A DNA stretch of 32,659 bases, taken from the IMG/VR virus record IMGVR_UViG_3300025097_000026, positions 1 to 32,659 of that record, one strand, 5' to 3'. Below are positions 6,070-12,994 of this stretch, piece by piece (within the stretch, counting starts at the first letter, position 1; each line of letters opens with the position of its first letter). Under the pieces are notes generated by a model, which was not told the DNA's origin, did no database searches, and saw only the letters and a list, made by a program, of their open reading frames with translations. The translations under genes were made by a program, and so were the position numbers. This DNA comes from a virus.

Positions 6070-6314
6070 TGGCAGAAGAAGATTCTGTGTTGCTTACCGT
6101 TAAGGCTGAGGTTCTATTCGAGAGGATTGCAAATCTTCATAATACGGTAAATTATGAGAATAAAATACGCAGAAATGCTATATGCGCCTGTGGTTCAGGT
6201 AAGAAATGGAAGAAGTGTTGTTTGCCTGTACATGAAAAGAATACAAATATTTTAGAGGAAATGGTGAAAGAATACCGTGATATATGTATTAAAATTAGAA
6301 AGGAAAAAATATGA
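6069..6314 (+). CDS. SEC-C motif protein (81 aa)
   Basis: Contains ICACGSGKKWKKCCL (C39, C41, C50, C51), the zinc-binding SEC-C motif known from the SecA C-terminus and many small proteins. The flanking parts are helical and charged. The ATG overlaps the stop of the hydrolase gene (TAATG). It could act as an adaptor or metal-binding module; its partner cannot be read from the sequence. Confidence 0.85.
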   Translation: MAEEDSVLLTVKAEVLFERIANLHNTVNYENKIRRNAICACGSGKKWKKCCLPVHEKNTNILEEMVKEYRDICIKIRKEKI

Positions 6315-6451
6315 AGAAGTCATGTTGCCGTACCTGTATATGTTTTAAGGAGTCTACTGGTATGTGTAGGCGTTTTCCATCGGCAGTAGCAAAAAAACCT
6401 GCCGATTGGTGTTATGAGTATATTACTAATAGGCAGATGAAACTCAAATGA
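6311..6451 (+). CDS. Cys-rich microprotein (46 aa)
   Basis: ATG at 6311 overlaps the TGA of the preceding gene. Cysteines occur as CCRTCIC near the N-terminus, MCRRFP and WCYEY, a pattern (CxxC, CRRxP, WCGxY) common in small phage zinc-binding proteins. Function unknown. Its TGA overlaps the ATG at 6448. Confidence 0.7.
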   Translation: MKKSCCRTCICFKESTGMCRRFPSAVAKKPADWCYEYITNRQMKLK

Positions 6452-6627
6452 GCAATCCAACCCTCGACTCAATTATTGATATATTAGAGTCTAATGCCAG
6501 AGGGCTTAGGGAAGATGTTGAAGACACACTACATCATATATTGATTATTGAAGATCAGATTGGTCGGCTGAAGGAATTAAATGATACTAATACCAAACCA
6601 AAAATCAATACTTCAGAAGATAGCTGA
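6448..6627 (+). CDS. Small acidic helical protein (59 aa)
   Basis: The start ATGA overlaps the preceding stop. Sequence features: SIIDILESNARGLREDVEDTL and a Lys/Asp tail; probably helical or coiled coil. Not recognised. Its 3' end overlaps the next gene by 47 bp in another frame, which is tight even for this cassette. Confidence 0.55.
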   Translation: MSNPTLDSIIDILESNARGLREDVEDTLHHILIIEDQIGRLKELNDTNTKPKINTSEDS

Positions 6628-6796
6628 GTATAAGCGTGATTATGAGAAAGAACACGGCAAGAAGCCAGATGTGATATGGCTTGATCCCGATGAAAGAGAA
6701 GAAGTAAAGAATGCCTTAAAAATAATTGCATGGAAGCATCCTGTACATTTAAACGGTATGCTGATGAAAAATGAGGAAGATAAGATTGATAGCTAG
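6581..6796 (+). CDS. Small hypothetical protein (71 aa)
   Basis: Preceded by AAGGAA about 5-10 bases upstream. It contains KPDVIWLDPDEREEVKNAL (about 28-46), which looks like a conserved core of an uncharacterised phage family. No membrane segment. It overlaps both neighbours. Confidence 0.6.
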   Translation: MILIPNQKSILQKIAEYKRDYEKEHGKKPDVIWLDPDEREEVKNALKIIAWKHPVHLNGMLMKNEEDKIDS

Positions 6797-6932
6797 GATA
6801 AAATGTTTTTTTGGGGTTCATTCATGGTGTTATGGTCGGAATGACCGCAATCGTATAAATTATGGAAGATGTTTTGTATGTGGAAAGGTAATGTACCCAA
6901 AGCCGGAATCGTCTAATATAAGGACGCTATAG
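6771..6932 (+). CDS. Zinc-binding microprotein (53 aa) ending inside the tRNA-like element
   Basis: ATG 6771 to TAG 6930-6932. A basic N-terminus (MRKIRLIARIK) leads into CFFGVHSWCYG and GRCFVCGK, a CxxxxHxW...CxxC pattern seen in many short phage proteins. The last 10 codons lie in the tRNA-like element (6902-6974), and the stop codon is formed by its odd anticodon region. TTG at 6786, after GAGGAAG, is an alternative start. Confidence 0.6.
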   Translation: MRKIRLIARIKCFFGVHSWCYGRNDRNRINYGRCFVCGKVMYPKPESSNIRTL

Positions 6933-6974
6933 GACGCTGTGGAGGTGGGGGTTTAAATCCCTCTTCCGGCTCCA
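6902..6974 (+). tRNA. Degenerate tRNA-like element with disrupted anticodon arm
   Basis: 73 nt. Acceptor strands GCCGGAA (6902-6908) and TTCCGGC (6964-6970) pair perfectly and are followed by T and encoded CCA. D arm: GTCT pairs with GGAC around AATATAA (the usual GG is absent). T arm: GGGGG pairs with CCCTC (one wobble) around TTTAAAT; C56 of the normal loop is replaced by T. The 21 nt between the D and T arms contain no normal 5-bp anticodon stem with 7-nt loop; instead AGGACGCTAT and AGGACGCTGT lie in tandem (6921-6940). Probably a tRNA pseudogene or a tRNA-shaped RNA; no amino-acid identity can be given. Confidence 0.6.
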
Positions 6975-7020
6975 GATTATGAATAATAATAAAAGCAAGA
7001 CCGTATGAGGGAAAGCCATA

Positions 7021-7116
7021 ATGATATTAAAAACCATAGCAGTTATCTGTGCCATAGGGTTTATATGGATATGGGCTTTAAGGTATCTGGACACTAAAAG
7101 CAGGGAGAATAATTAA
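7021..7116 (+). CDS. Single-span membrane peptide (31 aa)
   Basis: ATG 7021 after AGGGA at 7007-7011; TAA at 7114-7116. MILKTIAVICAIGFIWIWAL forms one hydrophobic span, followed by a polar tail (RYLDTKSRENN). A tiny phage membrane peptide of unknown role, placed directly before a strong ribosome binding site for the next gene. Confidence 0.5.
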   Translation: MILKTIAVICAIGFIWIWALRYLDTKSRENN

Positions 7117-7117
7117 T

Positions 7118-7351
7118 ATGAAAATGCTAGAAGGATTAGACGCTTTAGATGCGTTATTGTTGTTTGGTTTCAGGATAGTGAAGGAAATGCCAAAGACCAG
7201 CACATTAATCACCGGAACCGGCTACAGGCTTTGCAGTTCAAAGGTGGATGGGCTGTATCCGGACTCTGTATCATTATTATTTAAAGAGGTTGATGAAGCG
7301 CCTGAGTTTTACAAAAAAAGGCTGGTCCAAATGGGGAAAAGGATGAAATGA
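7118..7351 (+). CDS. Small hypothetical protein (77 aa)
   Basis: Not recognised. Start after GGGAG (about 7104-7108). Contains LDALDALLLFGFRIVKEM and a basic C-terminus (KKRLVQMGKRMK). No clear membrane segment. It overlaps the next gene by ATGA. Confidence 0.65.
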   Translation: MKMLEGLDALDALLLFGFRIVKEMPKTSTLITGTGYRLCSSKVDGLYPDSVSLLFKEVDEAPEFYKKRLVQMGKRMK

Positions 7352-7581
7352 GTAAATTTTTTAAAGTGGATTCCTGTAATGAGTGTCCATACAACGAACA
7401 GTTATGGTGTGGTGAATACGCTAAACCTGAGAGGACCTACTTCTGTGCATACTCCCCTGTTCAATTTCTAATACCAAATGAGGGTAAATACGAGATACAT
7501 CCGGACTGTGGATTGTTGGATATTATATATTTAGGACTTACTCCAGGCGAAATAGAAATAGCTATAAAGGGATACGCATGA
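7348..7581 (+). CDS. Cys-rich small protein before TerL (77 aa)
   Basis: Starts in the ATGA overlap. Cysteines lie in SCNECPYN, WCGEY, FCAYS and HPDCGLLD; CNEC and FC suggest a zinc site. Function unknown. Its stop overlaps the terL start (ATGA at 7578), so translation of terL is probably coupled to it. Confidence 0.7.
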   Translation: MSKFFKVDSCNECPYNEQLWCGEYAKPERTYFCAYSPVQFLIPNEGKYEIHPDCGLLDIIYLGLTPGEIEIAIKGYA

Positions 7582-9131
7582 ATGATGCAGGAATGAAATA
7601 CAGCGCTAAAGGCGAAATGGAGCTTATTGAGCAGTTATTAACCCCTGATATGATGCTTGAGCCTCTTAAATTCGTTATGTTCGCTTATCCGTGGGGAGAA
7701 GTCGGCACTCCTCTTGCTATGCGTAAAGGTCCGAGAAAATGGCAGAGACAAGAGCTTATTAACATAGGTAAGCACAATATTGAGAATCAGTTAAGGATTA
7801 ATAGGGGCGAAGAGCCTCTACCGTATAACTTGGCGGTTTCATCAGGTCGTGGTACCGGAAAAACCACACTATTCGCTTGGATAGCTCATTGGGCTGCTTC
7901 TACATGGATCGGTTGTAGTGTCATTATGACAGCTAATACAGAGCAACAGTTACGGACTAGAACATGGGCTGAGTTGGGCAAATGGCATACTATGGCTATA
8001 AACAGCCATTGGTTTGAACGTACTGCCACTACTTTAAAACCTGCTAAATGGTTTGATGTATCCCTGCGAGAGAAGATGAAGAAGGACACGGCATATTACT
8101 ATATTCAGGCTCAGTTGTGGTCAGAAGAGAATCCAGACGCATTTGCAGGTGTTCATAATGAAAATGGCGTAGTTCTGCTCTTTGACGAAGGCAGTAATAT
8201 ACCTGCTTCCATCTGGACGGTATCAGAAGGTTTCTTTACAGAGCCTATATTCCTCCGGTTCTGGCTGGTAATGTCAAACCCTCGTAGACCACAGGGAGCG
8301 TTTTTTGACTGTTTCCATAAGGATAGCGAATACTGGAATACACGGTTTATTGATTCAAGAAGTGTGGAAGGCACAGATAAGTCTATATACCAGAAGATTA
8401 TAGATAAACATGGCGAGGACTCAGATGTTGCCAGGGTAGAGGTAAAAGGGCAATTTCCTCGTACCGGCTCCAACCAGCTTATCGGATTCACCACAGTTGA
8501 AGAGGCTGCGAGTCGTACCATAAAAAAAGAGGATGTTGCCGGTTCAGCCAAGATTCTTGGAATTGACGTTGCAAGATTCGGGGATGATTTATCTACAATC
8601 CAGAAGAGACAGGGCTTAATTGCCTTTGAACCGATAGAATTCTCTAAAGTAGATAATATGGAGCTTGCCAGTACCGTAGCCAATGTTGCTAATCAATGGA
8701 AGGCAGATGCTATTATCATCGGTTCAGGAGGCGGTCAGGGCGTAATCGACAGATTGAGGCAGTTAGGTTTCAATGTATTAGAGGTAGACGAAGGTGGCTC
8801 TGCAGACCGTAAAGACCTCTATCTTAACAAACGTATTGAAATGTGGGACAATATGCTTGAGTGGCTCCTGGCAGGTGGAGTCATACCAAACCACGAAAGA
8901 CTCAAAGAAGACCTGTCATCACCGATGTACGCATATACACCAACCAGCAGCAAGAAAGTCCTTGAGAGCGTAGAAGCTATGAAAAAGAGAGGATTACCTT
9001 CTCCGGACTTTGGCACTTCATTGGCACTTACCTTCTCCGTTGAAATCGCTCCCACAATGGTACAAATTCAAGGAGGCATGGGTAAAGTAGTTGATAAATT
9101 TGATCCATTCAGCATACCTGCAACTAAATAA
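7578..9131 (+). CDS. terL: Terminase large subunit (TerL)
   Basis: Packaging motor and nuclease, 517 aa. ATPase: Walker A SSGRGTGKT (88-96), Walker B VVLLFDE (198-204, catalytic E204), motif III-like VMSNP (231-235). The RNase-H-type nuclease half starts with GIDVARFGDD (328-337, D330 present). The position normally carrying the second metal-binding Asp (FxDxGGxG) reads IIIGSGGGQG (379-388), and the usual C-terminal ADALALTF reads GTSLALTF (479-486), so two of three nuclease acids look substituted. The length and the rest are normal. The start overlaps the preceding stop (ATGA). It acts with TerS and the portal at 10187. Confidence 0.93.
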   Translation: MNDAGMKYSAKGEMELIEQLLTPDMMLEPLKFVMFAYPWGEVGTPLAMRKGPRKWQRQELINIGKHNIENQLRINRGEEPLPYNLAVSSGRGTGKTTLFAWIAHWAASTWIGCSVIMTANTEQQLRTRTWAELGKWHTMAINSHWFERTATTLKPAKWFDVSLREKMKKDTAYYYIQAQLWSEENPDAFAGVHNENGVVLLFDEGSNIPASIWTVSEGFFTEPIFLRFWLVMSNPRRPQGAFFDCFHKDSEYWNTRFIDSRSVEGTDKSIYQKIIDKHGEDSDVARVEVKGQFPRTGSNQLIGFTTVEEAASRTIKKEDVAGSAKILGIDVARFGDDLSTIQKRQGLIAFEPIEFSKVDNMELASTVANVANQWKADAIIIGSGGGQGVIDRLRQLGFNVLEVDEGGSADRKDLYLNKRIEMWDNMLEWLLAGGVIPNHERLKEDLSSPMYAYTPTSSKKVLESVEAMKKRGLPSPDFGTSLALTFSVEIAPTMVQIQGGMGKVVDKFDPFSIPATK

Positions 9132-9177
9132 TTTCGCATCATTTCACACAACCACGAAAATAATTCGCATTTTTTTC

Positions 9178-9206
9178 TTGACACTACGAATAAATATCGC
9201 TATAGG
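9178..9206 (+). promoter_or_regulatory. Promoter for the head module
   Basis: TTGACA (9178-9183), 17-bp spacer, TATAGG (9201-9206), in the 130-bp gap between terL and the first head gene. The downstream part CTATAGGG with AATA upstream also resembles a T7-type promoter, but no phage RNA polymerase is visible. A T run (9170-9176) after a weak CGAA/TTCG hairpin just upstream may end the terL transcript. Confidence 0.65.
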
Positions 9207-9261
9207 GTATGGAGATATTTAAGTATACTAAATATAGCATATATATTTAAGGAGACTCTTT

Positions 9262-9510
9262 ATGTGTATGGGGGGAGGAGCGCCATCAATACCAGCACCA
9301 CCGCCACCGCCACCGCCACCGGAGCCAGCGCCAACACCAGCCACTCGATCACAGCCTAAACTGGCAGATGCAAGCGTTAAGAAGGCTAAGTCTGATGTTG
9401 AAAATAAGGCGAGGGCATTTGCAGGTACAAGGGGTGGCACACTTGTTACAGGTCCGGAAGGGCTTGCTCAGGTCGAAGCAAATACTCAGAAGAAAACTTT
9501 ATTAGGATAG
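9262..9510 (+). CDS. Small proline-rich structural-module protein (82 aa)
   Basis: Begins MCMGGG and continues into a run of ten consecutive prolines (about 11-22), then an Ala/Lys-rich part and a C-terminal block RGGTLVTGPEGL...KKTLLG. The same C-terminal block ends the next gene. Small proteins of this kind precede the portal in many podophages; the function is not established. The start follows AAGGAGA. It is probably the first gene of the transcript from 9178. Confidence 0.8.
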   Translation: MCMGGGAPSIPAPPPPPPPPEPAPTPATRSQPKLADASVKKAKSDVENKARAFAGTRGGTLVTGPEGLAQVEANTQKKTLLG

Positions 9511-9514
9511 ATAT

Positions 9515-10183
9515 ATGTCGGGTGGAAGAAATCGTAGAGCAAGAGCTGGTATCTTTGCTGCAGACGCAGGAGCAAAGAATAGTTTTAATAGAAGCAGGTT
9601 TGATGTTGCTATTAGCGAAGGAGAGTTACTTGCTGATATTTCAGGGCAATTACCCTTTCATTTAGGACCAACAAGATTTGTTCAGCAGACTAATTACCCT
9701 ATTACGAGGGGAAATCCAAGGGGATTCCTCGATTTAGACTTTAGGACAGGGAAAGAACTATCACAAGGCTTAACTGGCAATCCGCAGGTTGGTGGTGGAA
9801 TATTTCTTGGAAATGCAAAAATGGGTGCAGAGGCAGCATCTATTATATTTGAACAGTTGGGAAGAAGTGATCCAGACAAAGCAGCAGAATTTAAGAATGA
9901 GTTTCTTACGAATACAGGCGCTCATACTGACGGAGGGCGTGGGTTCCTTTCAGGTGATTTTAAATTTACAGGGACATCTGCAAACCGTCTTCCACCTATA
10001 CAAAATTCGGTTGCTAGGGGAGCAAGGGCAAGGCTTGGAGTTGGTGATCCTACGGTGGCTGATGCCACACAGGAAGGGAAAAAAAGAAAGAATTTAGGGG
10101 AAAGCAGGGGTGGCACCCTATTAACCGGTAATGCCGGTTTAAGTGATTCTGCCAATACAACTAAAAAAACTTTATTAGGATAA
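9515..10183 (+). CDS. Structural-module protein with TLLG C-terminus (222 aa)
   Basis: Function unknown. A Gly/Arg-rich protein beginning MSGGRNRRARAGIFAADAG, with a central soluble part and a C-terminal block RGGTLLTGNAGL...KKTLLG (about 198-222) closely matching the end of the gene before it. Placed immediately before the portal, it may be a minor head protein or assembly factor using the shared tail as a docking signal (inference). The start has a moderate AGGATAG site. Confidence 0.8.
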   Translation: MSGGRNRRARAGIFAADAGAKNSFNRSRFDVAISEGELLADISGQLPFHLGPTRFVQQTNYPITRGNPRGFLDLDFRTGKELSQGLTGNPQVGGGIFLGNAKMGAEAASIIFEQLGRSDPDKAAEFKNEFLTNTGAHTDGGRGFLSGDFKFTGTSANRLPPIQNSVARGARARLGVGDPTVADATQEGKKRKNLGESRGGTLLTGNAGLSDSANTTKKTLLG

Positions 10184-10186
10184 GCT

Positions 10187-11854
10187 ATGCCACGTTTAGA
10201 TTTAAGAAAGAAATTTGACACAAGGCTTGCTGATATGAAAAATATCAGGATTCCACACGAAGGTCCCTTAAAAGACCTGAGAGACTATATAGCTCCTAAT
10301 CGTGGTAATTTTCTTGAAGATGAAGGGAATAGGGGTAAGCGAAAGGATCTTAAAATATACAATGGAATACCCACTCTCTCTGCCCGAACATTTGGCGTTG
10401 GAATGAAGGCAGGGGTAACAAGCTCCTCTCGTCCTTGGTTCCGGTTGGCTATGTCAGATCGTGGTCTTATGGAGCGTGATGATGTAAGGGCATATTTACG
10501 AGGAGTTGAGGAAAGGTTATATCAAATATTTAATAAGTCAAACTTTTATCCGATGGCTGCCGTATCATATTATGAATTGGGAGTGTTTGGCACGGCTCCC
10601 ATGTCTATTAAGGCTGACTTTGAGGATATTGTACGGTTTGACACATATACGGTTGGGGAATACTGGATAGCCACTAATTCAAGAGGGGTTGTTGATGTTC
10701 TCTATAGAAGGATATGGAAAACTCCTGTTCAGTTAATTGAAGAATTTGGCAAAGAAAATGTTTCACATGAAACAATTACAAAGGCTAATACGAAACCTGA
10801 TGATAAAATTAAGGTAATTCATGCCGTTGAACCGAATGATGAACGTATTCCGGATATGATTGATGCAGAAAATAAGACATATAGAAGCGTTTATTATGAG
10901 GAGGGCAGCAGGGCTGACGAAGGCTTTTTGGCTGTATCAGGCTTTGATACATTTCCTTATGTCGTTTCTCGTTGGTCCGTTAATGCTTCAGATCCATACG
11001 GTACCGACCAGCCAGGACTAATAGCTCTTGGCGATGCTAAACAGTTACAGGCAGGAACATTCAGGAAGGCAGCAGGGCTTGACAGAAACCTTAATCCACC
11101 ATTACAAGCACCGGCTGACCTCAAAAATCAACGGATTATGAATGTGCCTGGTGGCGTTACATTTGTCAGTAGCTTTAGTGGCTCTCAGGGTATTAAACCG
11201 ATGTATGATGTCCGCATCCCCCTTCAAGACATTATACAGGATAATTTACAGATAGAAGAGCGTATAAAAGACGCTTTTTTTGTTAATATGTTCCTTGCTA
11301 TACAGGCGAATAATAGACCACAGGATATGAAGGCTGAGGTTGCGTTCCAGATTGACAAGGAAAGGCTTCTTATGTTGGGACCTGTGCTGGAAAGTCTCAA
11401 TGAAGATTTCCTTAATCCTCTCATAGACAGGGTATTTTTCATCGCTCAAGAGGCAGGTGTTCTTCCGGAGCCACCTGAAGACCTTGCTGACCAAGACTTA
11501 AAGATAGAATATGTATCTTCCCTTGCTAAGGCTCAGAAGGTAGCAGCAATAAGCAATATGGAGCGATTAAGTGGTCTTATAGGGTTATGGGCGCAGTTTA
11601 ATCCTGACGTTATTGATAAGTTTGATTTCGACCAGGCAACAGATGAAGCCAGCGAAATACTTGATGTGCCTACAAATATTATAAGATCTGATGAAGATGT
11701 TGCTGAAATAAGGAAAATAAAGCAACAGATGAAGCAAGGTCAGATAGCTCTTGAGTCGGGTGTCGCTGCAGCAGGGGCAGCCAAAGACCTTGCAAACGCA
11801 CCTGTTGGCACCGGTAATATGCTTGAACAGCTTGCAGGGGTAACGCCAGCTTAA
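10187..11854 (+). CDS. Portal protein (T7-type head-to-tail connector)
   Basis: 555 aa, the usual length for the podophage head-tail connecting family. Family hallmarks: DLRDYIAPNRGNF near the N-terminus, ARTFGVGMKAGVTSSSRPWFRL (about 66-87), FGTAPMSIK (about 133-141), FPYVVSRW (about 255-262), and the C-terminal helical region. It forms the ring through which TerL packages DNA and to which the adaptor (18393) binds. Its stop is 1 bp before the next start. Confidence 0.93.
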   Translation: MPRLDLRKKFDTRLADMKNIRIPHEGPLKDLRDYIAPNRGNFLEDEGNRGKRKDLKIYNGIPTLSARTFGVGMKAGVTSSSRPWFRLAMSDRGLMERDDVRAYLRGVEERLYQIFNKSNFYPMAAVSYYELGVFGTAPMSIKADFEDIVRFDTYTVGEYWIATNSRGVVDVLYRRIWKTPVQLIEEFGKENVSHETITKANTKPDDKIKVIHAVEPNDERIPDMIDAENKTYRSVYYEEGSRADEGFLAVSGFDTFPYVVSRWSVNASDPYGTDQPGLIALGDAKQLQAGTFRKAAGLDRNLNPPLQAPADLKNQRIMNVPGGVTFVSSFSGSQGIKPMYDVRIPLQDIIQDNLQIEERIKDAFFVNMFLAIQANNRPQDMKAEVAFQIDKERLLMLGPVLESLNEDFLNPLIDRVFFIAQEAGVLPEPPEDLADQDLKIEYVSSLAKAQKVAAISNMERLSGLIGLWAQFNPDVIDKFDFDQATDEASEILDVPTNIIRSDEDVAEIRKIKQQMKQGQIALESGVAAAGAAKDLANAPVGTGNMLEQLAGVTPA

Positions 11855-11855
11855 T

Positions 11856-12179
11856 ATGAAAGATAATATAGGCATAGAAGGCGAAGATAAAAATATAAAA
11901 AAGCAGGATGTGTTGCTCAAGGCAGAAGCTCTTAAAGATAACGCATCGGTATTAGAGGTAATGGATACTAAAGGTGGGAGGCATTTTGTATGGGTTATAT
12001 TATCTGAATGTGGGGTTTATAGAGATGGGTTCGACTCTGATCCATACATTCATGCCAGAAATGCCGGAAATCAGTCAGCAGGGCTGAGATTGTTACATAA
12101 AATTTTAACCGTGTGTCCGAAAAAACATGAGTTGATGTTTGCGGAACACAAATATCAGGAGGAAAACGATGAAAAGTAA
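11856..12179 (+). CDS. Bbp19-like phage protein
   Basis: 107 aa. HFVWVILSECGVYRDGF, then ARNAGNQSAGLRLLHKIL and ELMFAEHKYQ, follow the Bbp19 pattern (FxxWLLxxCGxFRxSF, then GxRxxGLxLLxxL) named after Bordetella phage BPP-1. A minor head-module protein of unknown action. It sits between portal and scaffold, as in BPP-1-like phages, and overlaps the scaffold start by 11 bp. Confidence 0.75.
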   Translation: MKDNIGIEGEDKNIKKQDVLLKAEALKDNASVLEVMDTKGGRHFVWVILSECGVYRDGFDSDPYIHARNAGNQSAGLRLLHKILTVCPKKHELMFAEHKYQEENDEK

Positions 12180-12951
12180 AATGGTTCGTGAAGAAGAATT
12201 TGAAACCCTTACTGATGGTGGGGAAGAAGAGGGTGCTGAGGATAAAGGTGTTGAGGAAGGTTCCGAAGATAAAACAGTAGATCCGGAAGTTGCAAAGAAA
12301 GCTCTGTATCCGAGTGAGGAAAATAAAGACGAAGCCAGGGGAGAGGACAGCGAGGCTAAAGAAGGAGAAGAAGGGGAACCTGAAAAGCCGGAAGAAGAAA
12401 TTAAGGCTGAGGAAGACAAAGGGGAAGAAAAAGAAGATAAGGAAGAAAAAAAGGAAGAAGGCAAAGAAGCTGAAACAGAAATGCTTACTGTCGAAGACCT
12501 TAAATTCCCTGAAGGTGTTACTGTAGACCAAGATATTCAGAATGAATTCCTTACTATTGCCAATGATAAAGATATGACTGCCAAGGAAAGAGGACAGGCA
12601 TTGGTAAATTTACAGACGAAATTATATACCAAACAGACAGAGGCATACCAGGCACAAATGTCAGCTTGGATTGATACTGTTAAAGCAGATAAAGAAATGA
12701 TTGGCGATACTGGAGATAAACTTCCAGCGAATCTGGCTATTGCCAAGAAGGGCATGGAGGGGTTAAAGGTTGATGGTCTTGGTGAAATTCTCAATGAAAC
12801 AGGATACGGCAATCACCCAGCAATCGTTAAGGCATTTTATAGAATAGGAAAATCAATAAGCGAAGATTCTTTCAGGGTTGGTGGAGTAGGAAAAGACACC
12901 TCAGAGAAAGACGCTAAGGATGTGCTTTATCCGAGTGTGGATAAAGTATAG
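12169..12951 (+). CDS. Scaffolding protein
   Basis: 260 aa. The first 110 residues are almost entirely Glu, Lys, Asp and Gly (disordered, acidic), followed by a helical part (LTVEDLKFPEGVTVDQDIQN, then helices to about 230) and a short C-terminal tail. This composition and the place between portal and capsid are typical of podophage scaffolds, which guide shell assembly and then leave. The start at 12169 is chosen for the perfect AGGAGG at 12157-12162; an upstream ATG at 12139 lacks one. LYPS occurs near both ends (ALYPSEEN, VLYPSVDKV). Confidence 0.85.
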   Translation: MKSKMVREEEFETLTDGGEEEGAEDKGVEEGSEDKTVDPEVAKKALYPSEENKDEARGEDSEAKEGEEGEPEKPEEEIKAEEDKGEEKEDKEEKKEEGKEAETEMLTVEDLKFPEGVTVDQDIQNEFLTIANDKDMTAKERGQALVNLQTKLYTKQTEAYQAQMSAWIDTVKADKEMIGDTGDKLPANLAIAKKGMEGLKVDGLGEILNETGYGNHPAIVKAFYRIGKSISEDSFRVGGVGKDTSEKDAKDVLYPSVDKV

Positions 12952-12994
12952 TAGTATTTTATTTTTTTGTTTGTATGTATGGGGAGGATTTGTT

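Noticed and set aside
6902-6974. Phage attachment site in a tRNA
   Set aside because: The 3' tRNA half would fit an att core, but no integrase or excisionase is visible in the window and the copy is almost full length; kept only as a possibility.
12139-12168. Longer scaffold start at 12139
   Set aside because: ATG 12169 follows a perfect AGGAGG; the extra ten codons only overlap the Bbp19-like gene.
12290-12526. Lys-rich frame inside the scaffold
   Set aside because: Byproduct of Glu/Lys-rich coding in another frame; no start signals.
12920-12994. Upstream start of the capsid gene
   Set aside because: It overlaps the scaffold end and has no Shine-Dalgarno, while ATG 12995 has GGGGAGG at ideal spacing and the conserved N-terminus.
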